Assembly: GCF_029581195.1 (NCBI RefSeq)
Contig: NZ_CP120737.1
Coordinates: forward strand, 3,573,001 to 3,637,000
DNA from: Solwaraspora sp. WMMD791
GTDB lineage: Bacteria; Actinomycetota; Actinomycetes; Mycobacteriales; Micromonosporaceae
DNA: 64,000 nucleotides
Direction of reading: 5' to 3'
The position numbers and the translations under genes were made by a program. Below are positions 17,600-26,482 of the stretch, piece after piece. The notes beneath the pieces were generated by a model that was not told the origin of the DNA, did no database searches, and saw only the letters and a list, made by a program, of their open reading frames with translations. Every line of letters starts with the position of its first letter. The first letter of the stretch is position 1.

Positions 17600-18790
17600 C
17601 TAGGCAGGATCCAGGTTGACCGAGGCGACGAACGCCTCACCCGCGCCGGAGATCGTCAGCGACCCCGGTCGGGCCGACCCGACCGCTGCCTGCCCCGGCG
17701 GTACGGCGACCGCCGCGACCCCGTCGTCCACCGTGACTGCGCCGGTGAGGCAGAGCACCACCCGAGGGCCGGCCGCCGCCACCGCCGCCTGTGGCACGTC
17801 GGCGTCGAGCACCACCCGGTGCAGGCTGAACTCGGCTGCCGGTACCGGCCAGGTGATCACCCCGGGGGCGACCGACCGGGGCCGTACCACCGGCTCGTCG
17901 AGCACGTCGAAGCGCAACACCCGCAGCAGCTCGGCGACGTCGACCCGCTTGGGGGTCAGCCCGCCGCGCAGCACGTTGTCGCTGGCGGCCATGATCTCGA
18001 TCCCGGCACCGCGCAGGTAGGCGTGCAGATTGCCGGCCGGCATCCAGACCGCCTCGCCGGGGGCCAGCCGCACCCGGTTGAGCAGCAACGCGACCAGCAC
18101 CCCGGGGTCGGCCGGGTAGTGCGCGGCCAGGTCGGTCAGCAGCGCACCGTCGGCGGCGTACCGGGCCGGCAGGCCGTCGACCGCCGCAACCGCCGCCGCA
18201 ACCAGCGCCGCCCGGTCGTCCGCCGGCCAGCCGAGCAGCGTCTCGATCGCCTCCGGCAGCCCGCCGGTGCCGGTCCGCAGCGACTTGACCACCGGCTCCA
18301 GGGCGTCGAGGCGCAGCGCCGCCACCGCCTGCGCGGACCGCGCCGGGTCCCGGAAGCCACAGAGCGCGTCGAACGGGCTGATCGCGACCAGCAGCTCCGG
18401 CTTGTGGTACGGATCGACGTAGTTGCGCGCCCCACTCTCGGCGCCACCGGACCGCTCGGCGGCGTACCGCTCCCGGGCCCGCGCCGCGTCCGGGTGGGCC
18501 TGCAGCGACAGCGGCGTCCGCGCGGCGAGGACCTTCATCAGGTACGGCAACCGGCCGTCGAACCGGGCGGCGGTCGGCCCGCCCAGCCAGCCCTGCGGAT
18601 CCTGGTCGATCAGCTCCGCCAGGCTGACCGGCGCCCCGTTCCGCTCGACAGTGGACGGAGCGGCCGGGTGGGCACCCAGCCACAGCTCTGCCTCCGGCCC
18701 CGGCGACGGGGACGGCCGGCCCTGCAACTGGGCGATGACCTCCCGCGACCCCCAGGCGTAGTCCCGGATCTGGCTGGTCAACAGTTCCAC
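17600..18790 (-). CDS. manA: Mannose-6-phosphate isomerase, class I
   Basis: A 396-residue type I phosphomannose isomerase interconverting fructose-6-phosphate and mannose-6-phosphate, with a zinc-dependent cupin fold. Features: the N-terminal IRDYAWGSRE start, AELWLGAHPAAPS, the zinc-ligand stretch LSLQAHPD (about residues 95-102), DPYHKPEL, and GEAVWMPAGNLHAYL with another metal-binding His. The start is GTG 18790, 12 bp after the SIS-domain gene. It is the last gene of the manB-trm112-SIS-manA operon feeding GDP-mannose synthesis with manC at 56-57 kb. Confidence 0.94.
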   Translation of the reverse strand: MELLTSQIRDYAWGSREVIAQLQGRPSPSPGPEAELWLGAHPAAPSTVERNGAPVSLAELIDQDPQGWLGGPTAARFDGRLPYLMKVLAARTPLSLQAHPDAARARERYAAERSGGAESGARNYVDPYHKPELLVAISPFDALCGFRDPARSAQAVAALRLDALEPVVKSLRTGTGGLPEAIETLLGWPADDRAALVAAAVAAVDGLPARYAADGALLTDLAAHYPADPGVLVALLLNRVRLAPGEAVWMPAGNLHAYLRGAGIEIMAASDNVLRGGLTPKRVDVAELLRVLRFDVLDEPVVRPRSVAPGVITWPVPAAEFSLHRVVLDADVPQAAVAAAGPRVVLCLTGAVTVDDGVAAVAVPPGQAAVGSARPGSLTISGAGEAFVASVNLDPA

Positions 18791-18802
18791 GACGGCCCTG
18801 CC

Positions 18803-20008
18803 TCAGGTGGTGGAGAGTTCCTTCATCTCGGTCACCGCCGGAACCGCCATCGGATCCAGATGGTGGGCCAGCGCCAGATACACCGAGGCGAAGTCCGGCA
18901 CCGCGATCAGCGAGGCGAGCCGCTCCAACGCCGACCCGCCCTCGGCGGTCAACACGTCGCAACGCACCCCACGGCGGTCGGCGAGGGTCTGCACCGCCTC
19001 GGCCCGCCGCTCCTCCACCACCAGCGGCTCGTCGGCGTCGTCCTCCGGGTTCAGCCCACCGTCGCGCAGCAGTACCAGCCGCAACCGGGTCGGTGGCTCC
19101 TCGGCCTCGTCCGGGTCGGCGAAGATGTCCCGGCTGGACTCGCCGAGACCCCCGAAGACCCCGTCGAGCAGGCCGACCCGTCCCCGGCCGGCCTCACCGA
19201 GCGCGCCGGTGACCACCGGATAACGGGCGTTCGTCGACAACGAGTCACCGAACCGGCGGGCGGCGACCGACGCCACCGGCGACGAACCCCAGACGATCGG
19301 CACCGAACCGGCCAGCCCGAGCGCGAGCGCCTTCGCCGGGTTGACGAACGACTCCGCCGCCGGCCGGCACCGTTCCGCGTCGGCGTCGAGCCGCGCGGCG
19401 GTCTCCGCGAGGTCCGCCTCGTTCACCTTCACCAGCCCCAACGCCCGCGCCGCCAGCAGCACCGGCACGGTCAACGCCCAGAGGCTGGCCCGTGCCGGAG
19501 CCCGACGCGGCACCGGGATGAACGGCGCGCGGACCCCTTCGGCGACCGACTGCAGCTGCGAGTCGGGGGCACCGACGGCGACCAGCCGGGCCCCGCGCCG
19601 GGCGGCGGCCTGCGCCGCGCCGAGCGCTTCCGGGCTGCGCCCGGAGGCGCTGACCGCGATCACCACGTCGGCCGCACCGACCCAGCCGGGCACGCCGGCG
19701 CTGCGGTGCGGGATCACCGGTACGGGGCAGCGTGGGCCGGCCACCGTGGCCAGCACGTCACCGGTACGCCCGGCGGTGCCGATCCCGGCGATCACCACCG
19801 CCCGGGGCCGCCCCTCGTCGCTGAGCACCCCGAGGTTGGCCTCGGCGGCCAACGCCGCCGACTCGCGTACCTGCGCACCGGCCGAGGCGGTGAACCGCAG
19901 CATTCCGCCCGGGTCGGCGAGGCCCAGCGCGTCGACGTCGTCGAGCAGCGCCTCGTCGGCGACCCGCTGGCCCACCACCCCGGAGGTCCCGTCGATCGGC
20001 AGCGCCAT
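18803..20008 (-). CDS. SIS-domain phosphosugar isomerase-like protein
   Basis: A 401-residue protein with two SIS-type sugar-phosphate-binding regions: VVIAGIGTAGRTGDVLAT (about 70-90) and VVIAVSASGRSPEALGAA (about 115-132). It matches actinobacterial proteins annotated as bifunctional phosphoglucose/phosphomannose isomerase or TobH-like. Its ATG overlaps the stop of the Trm112-like gene (TGATG). Operon position between manB and manA supports a role in hexose-phosphate interconversion, but the presence of a separate class I ManA makes its exact substrate uncertain. Confidence 0.82.
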   Translation of the reverse strand: MALPIDGTSGVVGQRVADEALLDDVDALGLADPGGMLRFTASAGAQVRESAALAAEANLGVLSDEGRPRAVVIAGIGTAGRTGDVLATVAGPRCPVPVIPHRSAGVPGWVGAADVVIAVSASGRSPEALGAAQAAARRGARLVAVGAPDSQLQSVAEGVRAPFIPVPRRAPARASLWALTVPVLLAARALGLVKVNEADLAETAARLDADAERCRPAAESFVNPAKALALGLAGSVPIVWGSSPVASVAARRFGDSLSTNARYPVVTGALGEAGRGRVGLLDGVFGGLGESSRDIFADPDEAEEPPTRLRLVLLRDGGLNPEDDADEPLVVEERRAEAVQTLADRRGVRCDVLTAEGGSALERLASLIAVPDFASVYLALAHHLDPMAVPAVTEMKELSTT

Positions 20009-20190
20009 CAGGACGCCTCGCCCGGCATCCGGGCCTCGTCCAGCATCAGCACCGGGATGCCGTCACGCACCTCGAAGATCCGGGAGCACTCCGGGCAGGT
20101 GAGGGTCTGCGCGTCGGCATCGTAGGTCAACGGTGTGTGATGCGTGTCCGGGCAGGCCAGGATCTCCAGTAGCTGCGAATCCAGGGCCAT
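20008..20190 (-). CDS. Trm112 family zinc-ribbon protein
   Basis: A 60-residue protein (MALDSQLLEILACPDTHHTPL...). It has the Trm112/YcaR signature: a first metal-site segment LACPDTHH, a second CPECSRIFEVRDGIPVLM, and the closing LDEA. The first site has a single Cys where many relatives have CPxC. Eukaryotic Trm112 activates methyltransferases; the bacterial function is unknown. The ATG at 20190 with an AAGGAG-like site was chosen over a longer frame to 20364, which overlaps manB. Commonly found between manB and the SIS gene in actinomycetes. Confidence 0.88.
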   Translation of the reverse strand: MALDSQLLEILACPDTHHTPLTYDADAQTLTCPECSRIFEVRDGIPVLMLDEARMPGEAS

Positions 20191-20233
20191 CGGGTGGCTC
20201 CTTCCACGTCGCGGGGTGAACCCGAAGATGATC

Positions 20234-21610
20234 CTAGCCGCGGACCAGCGCCAGCACGCCGTCGCGCAGTTGCACCATCCGCTCGGTGGTCGGCGCCTCG
20301 ACGTTGAGCCGCAGCAACGGCTCGGTGTTCGACGCCCGCAGGTTGATCCAGGAACCGTCGTCAAAGCTGACGGTCAGCCCGTCCAGCTCGTCGAGGTCGG
20401 CGTCGGCGTACGCGGCCTTGACCTCGGCGAGCTTCGCCTGCTGGTCGGTGACCGTCGAGTTGATCTCGCCGGAGGCGACGTACCGCTCGAACTCGTGGGC
20501 CAGCTCGGACAGCGGCTTGTCCTGCTCGCCGAGCGCGGCCAGCATGTGCATCGCGGCCAGCATCCCGGTGTCGGCGAACCAGAAGTCCCGGAAGTAGTAG
20601 TGCGCCGAGTGCTCACCGCCGAAGACCGCGTTGGTCCGGGCCATCTCCGCCTTGATGAACGAGTGACCGACCCGGGACCGGACCGGCTCCCCGCCGTTCT
20701 CCCGGACGATCTCGGCCACCGCGCTGGAGGTGATCAGGTTGTGGATGACCGTCTCACCGGGGTGCTTGGCCAACTCCCGGGTGGCGACCAGGGCGGTGAT
20801 CGCCGACGGGGAGACCGGCTCGCCGCGCTCGTCGACGACGAAGCAGCGGTCGGCGTCGCCGTCGAACGCCAGACCCAGGTCGGCGCCGTGCTCCCGGACC
20901 GCCTTCTGCAGGTCGACGATGTTCTTCGGATCGAGCGGGTTCGCCTCGTGGTTCGGGAACGACCCGTCCAGCTCGAAGTACATCGGCACGATGTCCAGCG
21001 GCAGCGCCGGCAGCACCGTGGCACCCAGTACGGCGGGCACCGTGTAGCCGCCCATCCCGTTGCCGGCGTCGACGACCACCTTCAGCGGCCGGATCCCGGA
21101 CAGGTCGACCAGGGTACGCAGGTGCGCCGCGTAGTCGGCGAGCAGCTCACGCCGCTCCACCCGCTCCGCACCGGACGGTGTCTCACCACTGTCGAGCAAC
21201 GCCTGGGCACGGTCGCGGATGTCGGTCAGCCCGGAGTCCTGGCCGATCGGCGCCGCCCCGGAACGGCACATCTTGATCCCGTTGTACTGGGCCGGGTTGT
21301 GGCTGGCGGTGAACATCGCACCGGGCAGCTCCAACGCGCCGGAGGCGTAGTAGAGCAGGTCGGTGGAGGCCAGCCCGGCGTGCAGCACCTCGGCCCCGGC
21401 GGCGTTGGCCCCGGCGGCGAACGCGGCGGCCAGCGGCGGGGACGACTCCCGCATGTCGTGGGCGATGACGATCCGGTCGGCCTTGTCGCCCAACTCCTTG
21501 AGCACCTGCACGAACGCGGTGCCGAGGGCCCGGGCCACCGTTTCGTTCAACTGGTCGGGAGTGGTGCCACGGACGTCGTAGGCCTTGACGATTTTGGACA
21601 AGTCAGACAA
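20234..21610 (-). CDS. manB: Phosphomannomutase/phosphoglucomutase
   Basis: A 458-residue alpha-D-phosphohexomutase converting mannose-6-phosphate to mannose-1-phosphate. Active-site serine Ser103 is in the TASHNP loop, the metal-binding loop is FDGDADR (about 240), the sugar-binding loop is GGEHSAHYYFRDFW, and the C-terminal phosphate-binding RASNTEPLLRLN is present. The start codon is TTG at 21610, supported by GAGGAG 8 bp upstream and by the family-typical KIVKAYDVRG beginning. First gene of the mannose operon. Confidence 0.95.
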   Translation of the reverse strand: MSDLSKIVKAYDVRGTTPDQLNETVARALGTAFVQVLKELGDKADRIVIAHDMRESSPPLAAAFAAGANAAGAEVLHAGLASTDLLYYASGALELPGAMFTASHNPAQYNGIKMCRSGAAPIGQDSGLTDIRDRAQALLDSGETPSGAERVERRELLADYAAHLRTLVDLSGIRPLKVVVDAGNGMGGYTVPAVLGATVLPALPLDIVPMYFELDGSFPNHEANPLDPKNIVDLQKAVREHGADLGLAFDGDADRCFVVDERGEPVSPSAITALVATRELAKHPGETVIHNLITSSAVAEIVRENGGEPVRSRVGHSFIKAEMARTNAVFGGEHSAHYYFRDFWFADTGMLAAMHMLAALGEQDKPLSELAHEFERYVASGEINSTVTDQQAKLAEVKAAYADADLDELDGLTVSFDDGSWINLRASNTEPLLRLNVEAPTTERMVQLRDGVLALVRG

Positions 21611-21788
21611 GGTCTCGCTCCTCAGCCGCGCCGGTTGCCAACACAGGTGAGGGTAACGGAGCAGCGTCCGGCCGATTTGGCCAAGGCGGTCGGGCCACCC
21701 TCCGGCCGTCCGATGTTCATCCTCCCGCCGACCGGCGACGCCGCCGCGTCACCGGATCGTCGCAGGTCAGCGCTGAAGTCGGGGCAGG

Positions 21789-22631
21789 TCAGCGCTGAAT
21801 CCGGGGCAGCAGCATCGTCGCCGAGCCGGCGGCGTCCGTACCGTCGGCACCAGGAGTCGCGTGCCGACCACCGCGCCCCCGGCGTACCAGCAGCACCAGC
21901 AGCGCCACCCCGACCGCGACCATGCCCAGGCCGACGGCGAGCACCCCGACCCCGATCCCGGGCCTTTGACCCGGCTCACCGCCGGACCCGGCGGCGGCGA
22001 CCAGGTCCGGGTCCACCGGGGCGGCGACCGGCGGCGGGCTCGGGCTCGCCGCCGCCGGCACCTCGGTCGGCTCCGGGGTCGGCTCCCCGGTCGGCGACGG
22101 CGGGGCCGGCGCGTAGCTGCCGGCGAGCCGGCCGGTGGCCTTCTTCGACCCGGCCGTACGCCCGAGCAGGTCACCACCGGCGGTGTACGCCTCGGCGACG
22201 ACGTGCACGGTGCCGGCCGGGGTGCCGGCCCGCAACGCCACCTGGTAGCGCACCGACCGACTCTTGCCCTTGCACAGCTCGTCTTCCGCCGGGGCGGTCC
22301 GGTCGGTGACCAGCAGCCCGTCGCCGTTGTCGGCGATCGGCACCCGCACCCAGTCGTCGTCGATCCGCACCTGCACGGCGACCTGGTCGACGGTTGCGCC
22401 GGGCAGCCGGATCGCCAGGGCGGTACGCAGCGACACGCACCCGTCGGAGCGCTTGGAGACCTTCACCGTCACCCCGGCGGCCTTCTCGCCGACGGTGAAC
22501 CCGCCGGGCAGGCCGAGCTGGACCCGCACCTGGTCGTCCTGCGCGTACGCCGGTGCGGCGCCGGGCAGCGCTGTGCCGGCGCTCAGCAGGAGCACCATCG
22601 CGACCTGGGCCGCCGTACGCCGTACCGCCAT
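21789..22631 (-). CDS. Secreted, C-terminally membrane-anchored protein, function unknown
   Basis: A 280-residue protein with a Sec signal peptide (MAVRRTAAQVAMVLLLSAG to APAYA), a beta-rich extracytoplasmic domain containing two Cys (GCVSLRT, ELCKGKS) that may form a disulfide, a Pro/Thr/Ser/Ala-rich stalk (about 175-215), a membrane helix (VGVLAVGLGMVAVGVALLVLLV) and a basic tail. This is a sortase-like stalk layout but there is no LPXTG. ATG 22631 starts directly at the signal peptide; ATG 22661 is an in-frame alternative. No domain is recognised. Confidence 0.7.
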   Translation of the reverse strand: MAVRRTAAQVAMVLLLSAGTALPGAAPAYAQDDQVRVQLGLPGGFTVGEKAAGVTVKVSKRSDGCVSLRTALAIRLPGATVDQVAVQVRIDDDWVRVPIADNGDGLLVTDRTAPAEDELCKGKSRSVRYQVALRAGTPAGTVHVVAEAYTAGGDLLGRTAGSKKATGRLAGSYAPAPPSPTGEPTPEPTEVPAAASPSPPPVAAPVDPDLVAAAGSGGEPGQRPGIGVGVLAVGLGMVAVGVALLVLLVRRGRGGRHATPGADGTDAAGSATMLLPRIQR

Positions 22632-22764
22632 GTCCCGCCTCGCCTCCCGCGTCGCCGGCACCCGCGCCTGCGACGCCGTCGCGCGACAGGTTACCGCGCG
22701 GACGCTACGCTGCCGGTCCGCGCAGCGCGCCGAGCTGGTGGGAGACCAGCGCCAGAGGCGGTGG

Positions 22765-24246
22765 TCAGAGATCGAGTCCAGTGAGGACCATCACCCTGGG
22801 CTCGGTGTAGTCGTCCATCGCGCTGCGGACCCCTTCGCGGCCGACGCCGCTGCCCTTGACCCCGCCGTACGGCATCTGGTCGGCCCGGTACGACGGCACG
22901 TCACCGACGATCACCCCGCCGACGGCGAGCGTGCGGTGCGCGGCGAACGCCGTCTGCAGCCGGCGGGTGAAGACGCCGGCCTGCAGCCCGTACGCCGAGT
23001 CGTTGATCGCCGCGAACCCGGCGGCGTCGCTGTCGACCCGTTGCACGACGAGCACCGGGCCGAAGACCTCCTCGGTGAGCACCCGGGCACCGGCCGGCAC
23101 CTGCGTCAGCACCGTCGGCGGGTACGTCGCACCGGCACGCCGGCCGCCGACGTCGATCGTCGCCCCAGCGGTCACCGCCTCGTCCACCCAGGACTCGACC
23201 CGGATCGCGGCGGTTTCGTCGATCAACGGGCCGACGTCGGTCGCCTCGTCGGCCGGGTCACCGAGGCGCAGCGCCGCCACGGCGTCGACGAGCCGGGGCA
23301 GGAAGCCGTCGTAGAGCCATTCGTGCACGTACACCCGCTGCACCGCGATGCAGCTCTGCCCGGCCTGATAGTTGGCGAAGGTGGCGATCCGCTGCGCCGC
23401 CCAGGTCAGCTCCTCGTCGCCGGCCCAGTCCTCGCAGATCAACGCGGCCGCGTTGCCGCCCAACTCCAGGGTGACATGCTTCTCCGGCGCTGAGCGGCGG
23501 ATCAGCGCGCCGACCGGGCCGGAGCCGGTGAACGACACCACCGGCAGGCGTGGGTCGGCGACCAGACCGCCGGCCCGGTCGTTCGGGACCGGCAGTACGG
23601 AGACCATCCCGGCGGGCAGCCCGGACTCCGGGCCATCCGGCTCGGTGACCTCCGCGATCAGCTCACCGAGCAACAGCGCGGTCAACGGGGTCGCCGGAGC
23701 CGGCTTGACGATGATCGGTGCGCCGACCGCGATCGCCGGGGCCACCTTGTGAGCCACCAGGTTCAGCGGAAAGTTGAACGGCGAGATGCCCAGGACCGGG
23801 CCGCGCGGCACCCGACGGACCAGCGCGATCCGGCCGGCGGCAGCCGGGTCGGTGTCGAGGCGCTGCAGGTCACCGGAGAAGCGCCGGGCCTCCTCGGCGG
23901 CCCAGCGGAACGTGGAGACCGCGCGGGCCACCTCGGCACGCGCCCATTTGATCGGTTTGCCGTTCTCGGCGGTGATCAGCCGGGCGATCTCGTCGGCGCG
24001 CTGCGCGAGCCGGGCACTGATGTGGTCCAGCGCGGCCGCCCGGCGGTACGCCGGCAGCGCGGCCGCCACCGGCGCGACCCGGTGCGCGGCGGCCACCGCC
24101 TGCTCGACCTGGTCGGGCGTGGCGTGGCTGGTCCGCCCGACGAGCCGACCGTCGTACGGGTGGTGCACGTCGAGCGGCTCGTCGCCGTGCGCCGGCTCGC
24201 CGGCCAGCCAGAACGGCGTACGCGGGGTCGGGTCGGCAGGTTCCAT
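22765..24246 (-). CDS. NAD(P)-dependent aldehyde dehydrogenase
   Basis: A 493-residue enzyme of the aldehyde dehydrogenase superfamily oxidising an aldehyde to the acid. It has GISPFNFPLNLVAHKVAPA (cofactor and substrate entry), KPAPATPLTALLLGE, SFTGSGPVG, the general base Glu in LELGGNAA, and the nucleophilic Cys in YQAGQSCIAVQRV. The C-terminal part YGGVKGSGVGREG is typical of the subgroup that includes glyceraldehyde-3-phosphate (non-phosphorylating) and succinate-semialdehyde-like enzymes. It stands alone, so the substrate is unassigned. It marks the start of the accessory stretch after the mannose region. Confidence 0.9.
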   Translation of the reverse strand: MEPADPTPRTPFWLAGEPAHGDEPLDVHHPYDGRLVGRTSHATPDQVEQAVAAAHRVAPVAAALPAYRRAAALDHISARLAQRADEIARLITAENGKPIKWARAEVARAVSTFRWAAEEARRFSGDLQRLDTDPAAAGRIALVRRVPRGPVLGISPFNFPLNLVAHKVAPAIAVGAPIIVKPAPATPLTALLLGELIAEVTEPDGPESGLPAGMVSVLPVPNDRAGGLVADPRLPVVSFTGSGPVGALIRRSAPEKHVTLELGGNAAALICEDWAGDEELTWAAQRIATFANYQAGQSCIAVQRVYVHEWLYDGFLPRLVDAVAALRLGDPADEATDVGPLIDETAAIRVESWVDEAVTAGATIDVGGRRAGATYPPTVLTQVPAGARVLTEEVFGPVLVVQRVDSDAAGFAAINDSAYGLQAGVFTRRLQTAFAAHRTLAVGGVIVGDVPSYRADQMPYGGVKGSGVGREGVRSAMDDYTEPRVMVLTGLDL

Positions 24247-24290
24247 CCCGCCAGCCTAGGGTCAACAGCCGCGTCGGGGCAGTACGCCGC

Positions 24291-24533
24291 TCAGACCACG
24301 CCACGGGGCAGCCGGTAGCCGAGTTGCTGGGCGTAGGTCAGCAGCGGGCGGGTCGTCGGGACCAGCATCGTCGCCTCCGTGGACCAGTGGTGTCCCCGGT
24401 TGCCGTCGAGCCGACGACGCCGTACCGCTGTCTGCTCGCGCCGGAGTGCTTCCAGTCGCTGGGACGCCGCCGACCGGCTGGAAAACCGGTCCCGGCAGCG
24501 CAGCCACCAGTCACCCATCATCTCGATGATCAT
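24291..24533 (-). CDS. Small basic protein with PTTRPLLT tail
   Basis: An 80-residue protein, strongly basic and probably helical in the first half (RCRDRFSSRSAASQRLEALRR), ending in the segment LVPTTRPLLTYAQQLGYRLP. AAGGAG sits 5 bp before ATG 24533, which supports it as a real gene. Short proteins with a PTTRPLLT-type ending occur beside DUF5753 regulators in Micromonosporaceae by my recollection; this was not checked. Function unknown. Second of three short minus-strand genes, or the last if they are one transcript. Confidence 0.65.
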   Translation of the reverse strand: MIIEMMGDWWLRCRDRFSSRSAASQRLEALRREQTAVRRRRLDGNRGHHWSTEATMLVPTTRPLLTYAQQLGYRLPRGVV

Positions 24534-24552
24534 TTCTCTCCTTGATCAAGAA

Positions 24553-24759
24553 TCAGTTTTTCGTACGTCCGGCAAGTCGATGAAGCCCTCGACGCTGGAC
24601 GAATATCTCCCGCCGCTCAGCGGCGTTCCCGTCACGGTCGATCACGTATCCGGTGAGCCAGACCCAGCCGTCGTACGTCCACTTCCGGTCGACCGAGATC
24701 ACCCGGAACCGGAACCCCCGGCCGTCGGCGAACTGCACGCTCGCTGCCCGGCCGATCAC
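24553..24759 (-). CDS. Small hypothetical protein, beta-rich
   Basis: A 68-residue protein (MIGRAASVQFADGRG start, then FRVISVDRKWTYDGWVWLTGYV) predicted to be mostly beta strands. It starts with GTG 24759, but the reading frame stays open upstream with family-like sequence (LVREPQPKSGDVLV) and no ATG or GTG. The true start may therefore be a rarer codon near 24800, at the end of the 44-residue gene. Neighbour of two other short genes on the same strand, 19 bp before the 80-residue gene. No family is recognised. Confidence 0.55.
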   Translation of the reverse strand: MIGRAASVQFADGRGFRFRVISVDRKWTYDGWVWLTGYVIDRDGNAAERREIFVQRRGLHRLAGRTKN

Positions 24760-24802
24760 CAGTACGTCGCCCGACTTCGGCTGCGGCTCCCGGACCAGCC
24801 GG

Positions 24803-24937
24803 CTAGTCAGAGTGCCTGACCAGCGGCCAGGTCGGCCGCCCGCAGTACGGACACCACCGGGACTTCACCCGGAACGACCACAGCCCGGCGGCAAAGCCGA
24901 GCAGCGCCGCCCCGACCACCGCTTCGATTCCCACCAT
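24803..24937 (-). CDS. 44-residue membrane protein with CPYC motif
   Basis: A very short gene with a good ribosome site (AGAGGAG about 7 bp before ATG 24937). It encodes one membrane helix (GIEAVVGAALLGFAAGLWSF) and a cytosolic tail with RWCPYCGRPTWPLVRHSD, a half zinc-ribbon-like CxxC. First of three short minus-strand genes and divergent from the HTH/DUF5753 gene at 25060. Function unknown. The single CxxC could bind metal only as a dimer or with a partner. Confidence 0.6.
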   Translation of the reverse strand: MVGIEAVVGAALLGFAAGLWSFRVKSRWCPYCGRPTWPLVRHSD

Positions 24938-25059
24938 CCACACTCCTCTCACCCACTAACGGCGGTGCGTCGATTTCCACCCTGGACTATCGGCCGGCGT
25001 ACGTAGAAGATGAACCAGGTTGAGATCACAGGCATCAGTAGGTATTCGGGGTGATAAAC

Positions 25060-25824
25060 ATGAGTGAACTCACGACGGAGCTCCGACGGCTCCGACTGGC
25101 CCGGCGCATGAACCAGACCCAGCTGGCAAAGGCGCTCTCGGTGTCGAAGTCGTTGATCGCCAGCTTCGGGACGGGCCGGCTGGTGCCGCAGGAGGACACC
25201 GCGCAGGCCATCGACCAGGTGCTGAACTCCGGCGACAAGATCCAGAAACTCGCCGAGGAGGCACGTGGAGACCTCAAGCCGTGGCTGCGGTCCTGGGTCG
25301 AGCACGAACACCGCGCGATCCTGCTGCGGGCCTGGGAGCCGACGTTGATTCCCGGACTGCTGCAGACCGAGGCGTACATGCGGCTGGTCTTCGCTGGAGT
25401 ACCCACCAACAAGGGCCCGATCGAGGAGGTGGTCGCGGACCGGCTGGCTCGGCAGGCTGCGGTGCTGGACCGGGAGCCACCGGTGGAGTTGATAGCGCTG
25501 GTCGAGGAATCCGCGCTGCGACGTGGTCCCCGCGAGGTGATGAAGGAGCAGCTCGCCCACCTGGTCGACCTCGGGCACCGGCCGACGGTGCGAATCCGCG
25601 CGGTCCCCGACTCGGCCGGGCTCCACGCTGGCCTCAGCGGACCGCTCTCGCTGGCCACCCTGAGCGACGGACGACGCGTCGGCTACCTCGACGACCTGCT
25701 GCGCGGTCGCCTCGCCAGCACCACTGGTGACGTGCTCGAGCTGGAACTAATCTGGGAGGCAATCAACGAGTTGGCGCTCTCCGCCGACCAGACCAGGGAC
25801 CTCATGTTAGGGATGATCCAATGA
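25060..25824 (+). CDS. XRE-type HTH regulator with DUF5753 domain (WhiJ-like)
   Basis: A 254-residue protein with an N-terminal helix-turn-helix (about 5-60, RMNQTQLAKALSVSKSLIAS) and the C-terminal DUF5753 ligand-like domain (about 85-250, LLRAWEPTLIPGLLQTEAYMR is its hallmark). In Streptomyces such proteins (WhiJ and paralogues) pair with a small DUF397 protein and tune development or antibiotic production. ATG 25060 is preceded by GGGGTG; GTG 25051 is an alternative. The stop overlaps the DUF397 gene (ATGA), so the pair is co-translated. Confidence 0.92.
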   Translation: MSELTTELRRLRLARRMNQTQLAKALSVSKSLIASFGTGRLVPQEDTAQAIDQVLNSGDKIQKLAEEARGDLKPWLRSWVEHEHRAILLRAWEPTLIPGLLQTEAYMRLVFAGVPTNKGPIEEVVADRLARQAAVLDREPPVELIALVEESALRRGPREVMKEQLAHLVDLGHRPTVRIRAVPDSAGLHAGLSGPLSLATLSDGRRVGYLDDLLRGRLASTTGDVLELELIWEAINELALSADQTRDLMLGMIQ

Positions 25825-26009
25825 GAACTGAACCAGCCTGGCGGAAGTCGTCGCGGTCCAACGGCGCATCCGGCAACTGTGTCGAGGTGGCCGACAACCT
25901 GCCCGGCCGAGTCCTGGTCCGCGACACCAAGGACCGCGACGGCGGCACCCTGACCTTCGGCCCATCCGCCTGGCGCTGCTTCGTCGAGCTGGCCAAGCAG
26001 ATTCCCTGA
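25821..26009 (+). CDS. DUF397 domain small protein
   Basis: A 62-residue protein with the DUF397 signature: W-R-K-S-S-R-S at the start (WRKSSRSNGASGNCVEVA), VRDTKDRDGGTLTF in the middle and WRCFVELAK at the end. These proteins bind and modulate the adjacent DUF5753/HTH regulator, and some pairs behave like toxin-antitoxin modules. The ATG overlaps the regulator's stop by 4 bases. Confidence 0.93.
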   Translation: MRTEPAWRKSSRSNGASGNCVEVADNLPGRVLVRDTKDRDGGTLTFGPSAWRCFVELAKQIP

Positions 26010-26047
26010 GCTGACGCCAACCTCCGGCGAGACTACGATCCCCGGCC

Positions 26048-26482
26048 GTGGCGGTACGGGTGTGGCGTCGTCCAGGCCTGTGGTGGGCGGCGGGGATCGT
26101 GGTCGTCGCACTCCTCACCTGCTGGTTCGGCAACGCGTCCCTGAAGGCCTCCGCTCGGGACGAACAGCGCAAGTCGGACCATAGCCTAGCGACCTACCTG
26201 GGGCTGCTCGTGGCAGGCGATTACTCCGGAGCCCGGCTGATGCTCTGCGGCGGAGACGACATGGCCCTCGCCCGGCTCGGCGATACGGAGCTGACGGCAT
26301 GGACAGAGCACGGGATCAGCTCCTTCACCGTACGGGGAGCCCGACCCTGGTCCTCGATCGACGGCCACGGAACGGTCTACGACGTAGATCTGACCTTGTC
26401 GAGGGAAGCGACGGCCACCATCGACGTGGTGGTGGAGATCATCGACGATGAACCATGCATCGGCACGGACTTCCCCGTCTGA
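26048..26482 (+). CDS. Membrane-anchored extracytoplasmic hypothetical protein
   Basis: A 144-residue protein with an N-terminal membrane anchor (WWAAGIVVVALLTCWFG) and a soluble NTF2-like-looking domain: LATYLGLLVAGDYSGARLMLC, then strands ending in VVVEIIDDEPCIGTDF. The GTG start at 26048 follows the DUF397 gene by 38 bp. Its end overlaps the next gene by 35 bp. Fold assignment is inference from the helix-strand pattern. Confidence 0.55.
   Translation: MAVRVWRRPGLWWAAGIVVVALLTCWFGNASLKASARDEQRKSDHSLATYLGLLVAGDYSGARLMLCGGDDMALARLGDTELTAWTEHGISSFTVRGARPWSSIDGHGTVYDVDLTLSREATATIDVVVEIIDDEPCIGTDFPV

Noticed and set aside
17616-18020. 134-residue plus-strand frame after the candidate riboswitch
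   Set aside because: It is antisense to manA and Ser/Thr/Ala-rich, as expected of a shadow frame, so it was not taken as the riboswitch target.
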